From Marimicrobium sp913061115 (GTDB taxonomy: Bacteria > Pseudomonadota > Gammaproteobacteria > Pseudomonadales > Halieaceae), in NCBI RefSeq assembly GCF_047729875.1, contig NZ_CP159826.1:434001-498000 (forward strand): DNA of 64,000 nt, read 5' to 3'. Each line of letters opens with the position of its first letter. The stretch's first letter is position 1. Both the position numbers and the translations under genes were made by a program. The notes under the pieces are model-generated. The model was not told the origin of the DNA and searched no databases. It saw only the letters and a list, made by a program, of their open reading frames with translations. Positions 44,254 through 51,683 of this stretch are shown in pieces.

Positions 44254-44958
44254 GTGACGAACCCTACTCATAACGACGCTGTCTTATCCCGCGTTGGCAC
44301 AGCCACTCAAGCGGATATAACTGTGCGCCTCACGGAAATCTTTTACTCTTTGCAGGGGGAGGCGCGCACAGTGGGTTTGCCCACCGTTTTTGTCCGTCTC
44401 ACCGGATGCCCGCTGCGCTGTGTCTACTGCGACACCGAGTATGCGTTTAGTGGGGGCTACCTGCTCAGTCTTGCAGATATTGCCAAGCAGGTTGCCGCTC
44501 ACGAGCCTCACTATGTCACCGTAACGGGTGGCGAGCCACTCGCTCAGCCCAATTGTCTGCCCCTCCTTAACAGACTGTGCGACGCCGGTTACGAAGTATC
44601 ACTGGAAACGGGCGGGGCGATGAGCCTAGAGGGCGTGGACCCACGCGTCGTGACAGTGTTGGATCTGAAAACCCCGGCATCTGGAGAAATGCAGCGCAAC
44701 GATTACAGCAATATTTCGCTGCTGCGCAAGCACCATCAGGTCAAGTTTGTTATTTGTGATCGTCAGGATTATGAATGGGCTCGGTTTAAGCTGGATGAAT
44801 ATGGTTTGCTCGAGCGTGTCTCGGATGTGCTTTTTTCTCCAAGCTTTGGACAACTTGAAGGCCGACAATTGGCAGAGTGGATTCTGACGGATAATCTGCA
44901 GGTCAGAATGCAGTTGCAGCTGCACAAGTTACTGTGGAATGACGAACCAGGCCATTAA
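44254..44958 (+). CDS. queE: 7-carboxy-7-deazaguanine synthase
   Basis: 234 residues, GTG start. Radical SAM enzyme of queuosine/7-deazaguanine synthesis. Motif C-P-L-R-C-V-Y-C near residue 52-59, V-T-V-T-G-G-E-P-L for SAM, and substrate loop IFYSLQGEARTVG at the N-terminus. Precedes queC. Confidence 0.95.
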   Translation: MTNPTHNDAVLSRVGTATQADITVRLTEIFYSLQGEARTVGLPTVFVRLTGCPLRCVYCDTEYAFSGGYLLSLADIAKQVAAHEPHYVTVTGGEPLAQPNCLPLLNRLCDAGYEVSLETGGAMSLEGVDPRVVTVLDLKTPASGEMQRNDYSNISLLRKHHQVKFVICDRQDYEWARFKLDEYGLLERVSDVLFSPSFGQLEGRQLAEWILTDNLQVRMQLQLHKLLWNDEPGH

Positions 44959-44963
44959 TCGCC

Positions 44964-45650
44964 ATGAGTGAACAAAAGCGCGCTGTTATTCTGGTGTCCG
45001 GCGGACTTGATTCCACCACGGTGCTTGCCATGGCACAGTCACAGGGCTATGCCTGCTACACCCTCAGTTTTGATTACGGACAGCGTCACCGCGCTGAGCT
45101 GTATGCCGCCGACAGGGTCTCCCGTGCTCTTGGGGACGTAGAACACAAGTTGGTTAAACTCAATCTGGACAGTATCGGCGGATCTGCACTCACTGACATG
45201 TCCATCGCCGTACCCGAGGAAGAAACGGCAGGGATACCTATCACCTATGTGCCAGCGCGCAATACGGTATTTCTGTCGATAGCACTAGGCTGGGCGGAGG
45301 TGCTGGGTGCGCACGATATCTTTATTGGCGTGAATGCGGTGGATTATTCCGGTTATCCGGATTGTCGTCCGGAATACATTGCAGCGTTTGAGACGATGGC
45401 CAATCTCGCGACGCGGGCAGGGGTCGAGGGACAAAAAATCACGATACACACGCCCCTGATGAGATTGGGAAAAGGTGACATTATCCTCGCTGGCATAGCG
45501 CTGGGGGTAGACTATGCCATTACAGTCTCCTGCTATCAGGCCACTGAGGAGGGTCTTGCCTGTGGTAAATGCGACAGTTGCCGCCTGCGTCGCCAGGGTT
45601 TTGCCGACACGGGTTTGGAGGACCCCACACATTACCTTCATACGCATTAG
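44964..45650 (+). CDS. queC: 7-cyano-7-deazaguanine synthase
   Basis: 228 residues. ATP-dependent conversion of carboxy-deazaguanine to preQ0. PP-loop S-G-G-L-D-S-T-T, VPARNTVFLSIALGWAE, and the zinc Cys cluster C-Y-Q-A-T ... A-C-G-K-C-D-S-C. Starts 5 bp after queE. Confidence 0.97.
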   Translation: MSEQKRAVILVSGGLDSTTVLAMAQSQGYACYTLSFDYGQRHRAELYAADRVSRALGDVEHKLVKLNLDSIGGSALTDMSIAVPEEETAGIPITYVPARNTVFLSIALGWAEVLGAHDIFIGVNAVDYSGYPDCRPEYIAAFETMANLATRAGVEGQKITIHTPLMRLGKGDIILAGIALGVDYAITVSCYQATEEGLACGKCDSCRLRRQGFADTGLEDPTHYLHTH

Positions 45651-45675
45651 CGCTATGACCTTCCGTAAAAAGCGC

Positions 45676-45703
45676 TTGATTTTTTATCCTTTTTCCGTAA
45701 TAT
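45676..45703 (+). promoter_or_regulatory. Promoter of tRNA-Lys
   Basis: TTGATT and TAATAT, 16 bases apart, followed by a GC-rich discriminator (gcccc) and the tRNA start 15 bases on. A GC discriminator is typical of stringently controlled stable-RNA promoters. Confidence 0.5.
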
Positions 45704-45718
45704 GCCCCTCTCTTTCTG

Positions 45719-45794
45719 GGGCCGTTAGCTCAGTTGGTAGAGCAGTTGGCTTTTAACCAATTGGTCGCGCGTTCGAGTCGCGCACGGCCCACCA
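45719..45794 (+). tRNA. tRNA-Lys (anticodon TTT)
   Basis: 76 bases with encoded CCA. Acceptor GGGCCGT pairs with ACGGCCC; D stem GCTC/GAGC; anticodon stem GTTGG/CCAAT with loop CTTTTAA giving anticodon TTT; T arm GCGCG-TTCGAGT-CGCGC. Its 3' 55 bases are duplicated at 56809-56863, marking an integration site. Genes just upstream are queC/queE. Confidence 0.97.
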
Positions 45795-45846
45795 TGTTTC
45801 TCTATATAATCAGTCACTTAGAAGCCTGCAAATTGCAGGTTTTTTT
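45740..45846. repeat. attL-like direct repeat (3' half of tRNA-Lys plus flank)
   Basis: 107 bases that align without gaps to 56809-56915 with 7 mismatches, only one of them within the 55 tRNA bases. Covers the tRNA anticodon arm to CCA and the following terminator. This is the left boundary of the island. Confidence 0.85.
45825..45846 (+). terminator. Terminator of tRNA-Lys
   Basis: CCTGC-aaatt-GCAGG followed by seven T's. In the copy at 56.9 kb the stem is damaged (GCAGC) though the T-run remains. Confidence 0.8.
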
Positions 45847-46330
45847 GTGACTTACCCATAAATGAAGCTGAGCGCTGGTGTCGTTCTTGCTAGCGAACTA
45901 ATCGTTCCGAATGTGTGATGTGTAACTAGAAGCCCGTACCAATTCGCTGAAGCGCAAAGGCAAGTTACCCGGGGGGTATGCTTGCCAGTTGGCAAGCGAA
46001 GGTTAGTTGCTGCGGCTGTATCCAGATGATAAAAATCTGCAAAAGTTTTTCTAAAAAATATGTTATATAAATCTTTGAGTGTTTTCGATCAACGCTCTCT
46101 ACATTCTTGGGAGTGACAAGGCTGCGGGCGCCAGCCAAAGCAGCCGAAGGCACGACCAAGGTGAAGTCATATTATTATTTTCTTATTGGCTCAGCAGGCA
46201 TCGGCTAAGGCCTTAGGCTGCGCCCGGCCTTGCCTCGCCTGGAAGGAATTCAGTGGGTTCAGTGTCTTGCATTATGAGAAATAACGGCCCCCGAAGGAGC
46301 CGCTGTGCATATTGCAGTGACTGAGCGAGC
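45847..46330. other. Gene-free left end of the island
   Basis: About 480 bp directly inside attL, where tRNA-integrating islands normally carry their integrase. No integrase frame or remnant is recognisable. It contains a perfect GCTTGCCA-GT-TGGCAAGC palindrome at 45980-45997. Confidence 0.6.
45980..45997. repeat. Perfect 8-bp inverted repeat
   Basis: GCTTGCCA-gt-TGGCAAGC; no T-run. Could be a protein-binding site or an end of a decayed mobile element. Confidence 0.5.
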
Positions 46331-46690
46331 TTACTCAGGCTTCTCTCGCCAACAAAAAACCCGCACTAGGCGGGCTTGAGAAGGCTCAGGCTTTACGCAG
46401 CTTACTGATGGCCAGAACGATGCCTCAAATCTAGTTAGCCCTAAGACTGTGATGGGCGAGGTCGGACTCGCATCAAAGTTAAATGTGTCGCCAAGGCAAT
46501 AGGCATTGTAGCCAGTAATAGGTGAGCCGCCATCATCCGCCACACTGACGCTGATGGAAACCTGTGCGTTGCCGGGTTCGATATTAGTGATTTGTGGCGC
46601 GGAAGGTGGGGCCACGGGTGTAAATGGTGCACTGAATGAGGATGCTGGACCGTCTCCTACCGCACGGTGTTCCTTACGAGAGGAGTCAGA
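46331..46690 (-). pseudogene. Fibronectin type III domain protein remnant
   Basis: The minus-strand frame reads G-D-G-P-A-S-S-F-S-A-P-F-T-P-V (end of one FN3 repeat) and then P-S-A-P-Q-I-T-N-I with GGSPITGYNAYC (start of the next), before the match breaks near residue 60 and the frame ends in unrelated sequence. No start codon or ribosome site belongs to it. It is a leftover of a larger secreted multi-FN3 protein. An intrinsic terminator lies inside its tail. Confidence 0.6.
46354..46375 (-). terminator. Terminator ending the minus-strand island operon
   Basis: On the minus strand CCCGC-ctagt-GCGGG followed by TTTTTT. It would end transcripts coming from the ADC-like/SDR/SDR genes. Confidence 0.8.
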
Positions 46691-46763
46691 CGGAAAAGGC
46701 AGTTGCTTGAGATCAGGGACCGATTTTTAAATGTCTCGAGAACTTAACTTGTCGAGACCATAA

Positions 46764-47699
46764 TTATGGCTCAACAACTTCTAGTACGATAAAAGCGTTG
46801 CCAGCCTGTTGGTCAAACGTGGAGTAACCGGCATTAACAAACAACTGCCCGCTATCAAGGTAGACCCCGCCGAGGTCAATAGCGCCGCCAGATGCTTTGT
46901 TAGCATTGATTGCCGTAAAATCGCCATTGGTATCAAAACTCCATAAAGGCGCTCCGTTATGAGCATCAAAAGCACGTATGTGGCCATCGAGTGATGGCGC
47001 AAATACTAAATTGTCAGTGATTGTTACCGCTGCTGATAAACAGGGTGACAGCTATCAATGGGATCTCCGTTATCATCTGTGCAAATGTCAGGAGCTGGTG
47101 TTGCCCATAAACGTTTCCCGGTGGCAATATCATAAGCGTGCAGAGATGGGTTAGGTTTGCCTTTCGGGTTTTGGCCTAGGATTTCAACAACCCTATCACT
47201 GATCGGTACGTATAAAACTCCTTTGGCTTCATCGACGCCCATACTGAAATGTATGCCGCCTAATTTTCCACCTGTGCCTGGTTTTTGTTGCCACAATAAC
47301 TTTCCCTTTTGATCCGGGTCCAAGGCATACACCGCGCCATTTTTCGCAGCCGGTTTCTCGATCCAGTGCGTATACAACACCAGGCTCGTCACCAATAAAG
47401 ACCGTGTCGGGAGTAATAAAAGGTTGGCTGTGGGGTGTTTTAGTATCAGGTAATGCAAAGACCCATTTTACTTGTAACTTCGATAAATTTTCTGGGGTGA
47501 TTCCTGCATCGGTTTCACTAATAAATCGGTGATGTTTATTATTGATTCCCCAGCCATTAATATCTGCGGTTAGATTGATAGATGTAGAAGTTTCTGGAGA
47601 ACATTTATTAGCCAGTGCTCCACTAGAAATAATGAAGAGAAGAACGGCGCTGATAATTTTTGTAGGGTAAAAATTGGTGTGTTTTATCATGGGCAGCAT
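46764..47699 (-). pseudogene. PQQ-binding beta-propeller (polyvinyl-alcohol-dehydrogenase-like) pseudogene
   Basis: The N-terminal third is intact: signal peptide (KIISAVLLFIISSGALA), NNKHHRF and VKWVFALPDTKTPHSQPF, then VVYALDRETGCEKW. There the frame jumps to a much later part of such proteins, GAVYALDPDQKGKLLWQQ then GGIHFSMG, losing an estimated 200 residues by deletion between two similar YALD segments. A second frameshift near 47030 leads to TDNLVFAPSLDGHIRAFDAHNG and the true C-terminus VVEP. Three frames and a large gap make it non-functional. Family enzymes oxidise alcohols in the periplasm with PQQ. Confidence 0.8.
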
Positions 47700-47714
47700 A
47701 ATTTACCTGTTATT

Positions 47715-48563
47715 CTAAATTGCAGGTGGAGCAAAAGTAGGATTTCGCAGTAAACGAATGTCTTCAAGCCGAGTGTCTGCAGTGTCACGCCAGGGGTTGC
47801 CGCTGGGCGGTAAAATATAAAAAAGATTATCTTTAATCGCCTGTAGTACACGATCAGCTAACACACGTGGAGATAGAGATTCGGCTGTAGCGTCGGTAAT
47901 GGCTGTCATCGACATAGTCTGCATATCTGTGATGTTTTCTTCTGCAAGGTTAGCGGGGCGATTTCGTGCTGAAGTAGCAATGCCGGTATCAACCAGCTCT
48001 GGGCACAAACATGACACATTGATTTGTGGTGCGACCATGGCGAGTTCGTGGAACAGGCATTCACTTAGCGCCAAGGCTGCATGCTTGGTCATATGATAAA
48101 TGCCGGCAAACGGCAAAGTGCACATCGAGGCCATTGATGATGTGTTGACGATATGGCACTCGTCGCCTTGTGCGATCATCTGCGGCACAAAATTGCGCAG
48201 ACCATGAATAATTCCCCATTGATTAACTCTGATGAGCCATTCGTAATCGTCTTCTGTTTGCTCCCAAATATGTCCGCCAGTATACACGCCGGCATTATTG
48301 CAAAGCACTTGGACGCTACCAAAGCGATCGATGGTTGCCTGGCATAGCGCGGCAACTGATTCGCCAGAGCCAACATCGGTGAGAACGCCGATGGCATGCG
48401 CGCCGATTGATTTAACGGACTCAACCGCTGCGTCTAACTTACCTTGCTCAATATCAGCGAGTACAACATTCATGCCTTGCTCTGCGAATACTTTAGCTAA
48501 TTCAAAACCTATTCCACTCGCGGCGCCTGTAACTACAGCGGTTTTACCATTGAATTCATTCAT
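47715..48563 (-). CDS. Short-chain dehydrogenase/reductase
   Basis: 282 residues. Rossmann fold: nucleotide motif T-G-A-A-S-G-I-G, N-N-A-G, catalytic Ser in NTSSMASM and Y-H-M-T-K. The C-terminal extension (PPSGNPWRDTADTRLEDIRLL) is seen in SDRs acting on steroids or bulky alcohols. Asp38-like acid after strand 2 (VVLADIE) suggests NAD(H). Middle gene of the island's minus-strand operon, 74 bp after the next SDR. Confidence 0.9.
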   Translation of the reverse strand: MNEFNGKTAVVTGAASGIGFELAKVFAEQGMNVVLADIEQGKLDAAVESVKSIGAHAIGVLTDVGSGESVAALCQATIDRFGSVQVLCNNAGVYTGGHIWEQTEDDYEWLIRVNQWGIIHGLRNFVPQMIAQGDECHIVNTSSMASMCTLPFAGIYHMTKHAALALSECLFHELAMVAPQINVSCLCPELVDTGIATSARNRPANLAEENITDMQTMSMTAITDATAESLSPRVLADRVLQAIKDNLFYILPPSGNPWRDTADTRLEDIRLLRNPTFAPPAI

Positions 48564-48636
48564 GTTTTTATCCGAAGTCTGGTTAATAGTATGTGAGTAT
48601 CATAAACATCATTAGGTGAATCCTAGTTTTTCATAT

Positions 48637-49422
48637 TTAGCTGTTAGCCGCATGCATTACTTTCCACAAGAGTAGTGGTGAAAATCGTCTAAGCCAATGT
48701 AATATTTTTACCTCTGCTCCAGGCCAAATATACCGTTTGCCTTTTGACAGCCCTTTTTCAATATCGTCGATAACAGATTCTGGTTCTAGAAATCGTTTTC
48801 TTTCTATCGAATAGGTGACGGTTTTGGGTGAAGAGGTTGCTGTCGCTTGATCGAGTAAAGGCGTGTTTACCAAAGGTGGGCACACCAGCATAAAATGTAT
48901 ATTGCTGTGACGGTTCTCTTCGATCAGGATTTCCATATAGGCGTTGGTCGCCGCTTTTGTTGCGCAGTAAGCACCACATTCGGGGACCAATACGGACCCG
49001 CCACTTGAGCCGAAAACAATCACCTCTCCTTTGTTTTGAGCGAGCATGTCTTTCAATACAGCTTTTGTGACATTGACAGTGCCGCCATAATTAATGCCCA
49101 TTAGGTTATTGATGGTGGCGGTGTCCATATCGGTTAGCTTTCCGGTGGGCATAATTGCTGCGCAATGCACTAGACGATCAATATTGCCTCTCTGCGTTTT
49201 AATCTCCTTTAGAACAGACTCTACTTGCTGTTGGTTGCTTACATCGCAGTGAAAAATGCTGATGTTGTTAGTCTGTTGCATTGATTGTAGATTTTCTTCG
49301 CTGCAATCTAATACAGCGACATGAGTGCCAGTTGCGGCCATGCGCAGAGCAAAGATACGGCCCATGCCACTGGCGCCGCCAGTCACTACCGCTGTTGAGA
49401 TTTTTTTATTTTCCGATTTCAT
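48637..49422 (-). CDS. Short-chain dehydrogenase/reductase (second)
   Basis: 261 residues. T-G-G-A-S-G-M-G, C-A-A-I-M (in place of NNAG), Ser in VFGSSGGS and Y-C-A-T-K. VAVLDCSEENL suggests NAD(H). The C-terminal ~30 residues are hydrophobic and basic (HWLRRFSPLLLWKVM), perhaps a membrane contact. The AT-rich composition matches the other island genes and differs from the core genome. Confidence 0.88.
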   Translation of the reverse strand: MKSENKKISTAVVTGGASGMGRIFALRMAATGTHVAVLDCSEENLQSMQQTNNISIFHCDVSNQQQVESVLKEIKTQRGNIDRLVHCAAIMPTGKLTDMDTATINNLMGINYGGTVNVTKAVLKDMLAQNKGEVIVFGSSGGSVLVPECGAYCATKAATNAYMEILIEENRHSNIHFMLVCPPLVNTPLLDQATATSSPKTVTYSIERKRFLEPESVIDDIEKGLSKGKRYIWPGAEVKILHWLRRFSPLLLWKVMHAANS

Positions 49423-49440
49423 TGCTTATCAATTATCAAT

Positions 49441-50187
49441 TTATAAAAGTTTCGGTGCGCTCATACTAAAATTTAAGTGGCCCATGTGCCCAGATAATAA
49501 TGGTTTTTTGGGTAAGCCCAGACGGCGAAAGGGTTCAGTGAGAGGATGCTTTGAAAGCGTGAGTTTACCACTGCGGTGATACGTTACATCGGTAAATCTT
49601 TGAGTTAGATAACCTATATGTGGCGCCCCCTCAAAAATCGAATACACCGGTGAATTGATAGGCTTTGGTGATTTTTTCCCCCGATTAGGAACTCGATAAC
49701 ACAGTAGTTCCTGCCCATCTTTATGCAGTGTAGTGGTGGTGTGGCTGTCGTCGCGATGGTGTTGAATATCTTCTATGGTTTTGGGGTAGCCCCACATTTG
49801 AATGCCACATTCGAGCGCAGACTTTTCTGTTACAGGTAAATACCATGTGAACGAAGGTTGATCACCTCTAAGTATATTAATCCAGGTACTGATATAGGGT
49901 ATTAGCGACTTGCGCGGAAACGTATTAACAAAGAAGGCGCAGCCAATTTCCTCATAGTTGCCGCATTGTGTGTCGGTGTAGTGTACGCCAGCAAAGCTTA
50001 GGATCGCCTTGCCCGGCGCAATCTCCGCTACACTAAACCCACTATCTGCAATCAATTCATTTGCGACCTGACTGGAAACTACATACATGCCTACGGATGT
50101 GCTGCCATCGTGAAATAAAGTTGGGTAACCTAGATCGGCCCCCTCTATATTAAATCGACGATCCGTATGCGGATTATTTGAAAGCAT
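49441..50187 (-). CDS. Acetoacetate-decarboxylase-fold protein
   Basis: 248 residues. The ADC-family strand with the Schiff-base lysine is present as W-G-Y-P-K-T-I near residue 133, preceded by G-N-Y-E-E-I-G-C-A-F-F-V and S-A-L-E-C-G-I. Many ADC-fold proteins are not acetoacetate decarboxylases but act on larger keto acids or enol esters. First gene of the operon with two SDRs, 18 bp before the second; a short pathway on a ketone/alcohol substrate is inferred. Confidence 0.75.
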   Translation of the reverse strand: MLSNNPHTDRRFNIEGADLGYPTLFHDGSTSVGMYVVSSQVANELIADSGFSVAEIAPGKAILSFAGVHYTDTQCGNYEEIGCAFFVNTFPRKSLIPYISTWINILRGDQPSFTWYLPVTEKSALECGIQMWGYPKTIEDIQHHRDDSHTTTTLHKDGQELLCYRVPNRGKKSPKPINSPVYSIFEGAPHIGYLTQRFTDVTYHRSGKLTLSKHPLTEPFRRLGLPKKPLLSGHMGHLNFSMSAPKLL

Positions 50188-50302
50188 CTAGTATTTTCTC
50201 CCACACATTATTATTGCAGCAAAAGCCACTAGCCCCATTTACCATTACCATAGGGCGTGTTCCAGCAATGGGCTAATTTATTTTTTCAACTTTAAATACT
50301 TC

Positions 50303-50376
50303 AATGTCGCAAAGGTTTTATTTTTCGTCTTTGTGAGAGCTTATTTCCCACGCATAAGCAGGATAAATGCGACATT
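50303..50376. repeat. Separated inverted repeat upstream of the ADC-like gene
   Basis: AATGTCGCA (50303-50311) and TGCGACATT (50368-50376), 56 bases apart. May be a regulator site for the operon or traces of element ends. Confidence 0.35.
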
Positions 50377-50432
50377 TTTTAACGATCTAGCACAAACAAC
50401 CGGATGAGGCAGACGCAGAGGTTTGTCACCGC

Positions 50433-50680
50433 TCATGCGACTTTCCAGAATCTATTCAATTTGAGCAGGCATCTGGTTGAAGCATGCAGCCGCTGGGCCC
50501 AGGTCATAGCCGCATGACGCTGGATCGATGAGACGACGTCACTATTGACAGGTCGCATTGCACCTTTGCGTCGCTTTGCCGGAGTGACCAGTCCGCGCCA
50601 GCGATGGTTCGGCGCGAGGACGCCATGATAACGGGTAAGATTGACCCTCGGCTTCGGTGCCAGGGCTGCCAATCGTGACC
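50433..50680 (-). pseudogene. IS91-family (Y2) transposase remnant, C-terminal
   Basis: Minus-strand frame reads R-L-A-A-L-A-P-K-P-R-V-N-L-T-R-Y-H-G-V-L-A-P-N-H-R-W-R and later M-T-W-A-Q-R-L, the hallmark end of IS91/IS1294/ISCR-type transposases. The catalytic part with the Tyr pair and the zinc-binding end are gone. A scar of an element that may have moved or truncated neighbours. Confidence 0.75.
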
Positions 50681-50691
50681 CGGTGCGCCCG

Positions 50692-50960
50692 CCATCGGTG
50701 GTAAGGGTACCAAGATTCCTACATTTATTCTGAACAAGTTCGACCCACTGATGGACAAAGCCTTCGGTAAAACCGACGAAGGCCTGAGCTTGTTCTCATC
50801 CGCCGTCAATTACATCTATGGTGGCGGCGGCGTTGTGACCAACTGTTTCAGCATCGACCTTGAGAACAGCCGTATCTATATGCCGGCTGCGGCGGCACAG
50901 ACGAAGAAGATGGTACAGCAGGCTGAACAGCGGCATAAGGAGTCACTGATTTGCGGATAG
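50692..50960 (+). pseudogene. C-terminal fragment of an unrecognised protein
   Basis: An open frame without its own upstream start gives G-G-K-G-T-K-I-P-T-F-I-L-N-K-F-D-P-L and a Gly-rich YIYGGGGVV segment, then ENSRIYMPAAAAQ and a polar helix to a normal stop. It abuts the transposase remnant, so it is likely the cut 3' end of a gene. An internal ATG (50751) could give 69 residues, with no ribosome site. I do not recognise the family. Confidence 0.45.
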
Positions 50961-51164
50961 CGGATTGCGCCGGTGCCACCGGTTGCGATACTCTCTATTT
51001 TTTGTTCATTAGTGATCAACATATACCATGTGCTTCATGCAACCATATCAATATACAAGGGAATTAAATTATTGTCTTACACGGTGGCTTTACGAGTCTC
51101 GGTATATTGGAAGCGTGCAAGGTGGACAATCATTTACTTCCATTTGGTTAAGTAGATAACGTGT

Positions 51165-51683
51165 ATGGCCGTAGTTAACCTACTCAGAAGTGGCTGCCTT
51201 TTCGTAACTGTTCTCGCGATGCTGTCATTTGCTATCTGGCATCTCAAGCCTGAACTGGTTCATCAATTGGATGCGGAGCTCAACGCCAGATTTGACGCAG
51301 AGATAAAACAGCAAGCCAAAGAGATCGTGCGGCTTTACCAGGCAGGCGATTACGCGGCAACCATGGAGCTAGCTTTGCAAGAACTGCGGCGAATCGACGA
51401 TGTAAGAAAGTTGCACGTCGTTTACGGCACCAAGCGGGATATCCTTCTCAAGCTATTTCAATCCAGTGCAAAGCTGGGAGCAGCCAAAATGGAGGTGAGC
51501 CTACCGGTTATTGCTGACTGGGCAGCCTCAGATGAGCGCGATGTTGACGCGCTTAAGGCGTACATACACCTGCTGCAGAACATCCCAGGGCGAGAACCAG
51601 AACTGCAAGAGGCAATGACCCGGCTGCAGCGCCAATTTCCCGGGATGCCTGCATCACCTGCGCCGGGAATGGACGCAGCATGA
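51165..51683 (+). CDS. Membrane-anchored helical protein paired with CotH protein
   Basis: 172 residues. N-terminal membrane helix (CLFVTVLAMLSFAIWHL) as the likely anchor, then an entirely helical exported part with repeats of A-L-Q-E-L-R-R-I-D-D / Y-L-H-L-L-Q-N-like TPR-type helices, ending Pro/Ala-rich. No known family recognised. Its stop and the next gene's start overlap as ATGA, so the two proteins are coupled and probably work together in the envelope. Lies inside the tRNA-Lys island. Confidence 0.7.
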   Translation: MAVVNLLRSGCLFVTVLAMLSFAIWHLKPELVHQLDAELNARFDAEIKQQAKEIVRLYQAGDYAATMELALQELRRIDDVRKLHVVYGTKRDILLKLFQSSAKLGAAKMEVSLPVIADWAASDERDVDALKAYIHLLQNIPGREPELQEAMTRLQRQFPGMPASPAPGMDAA

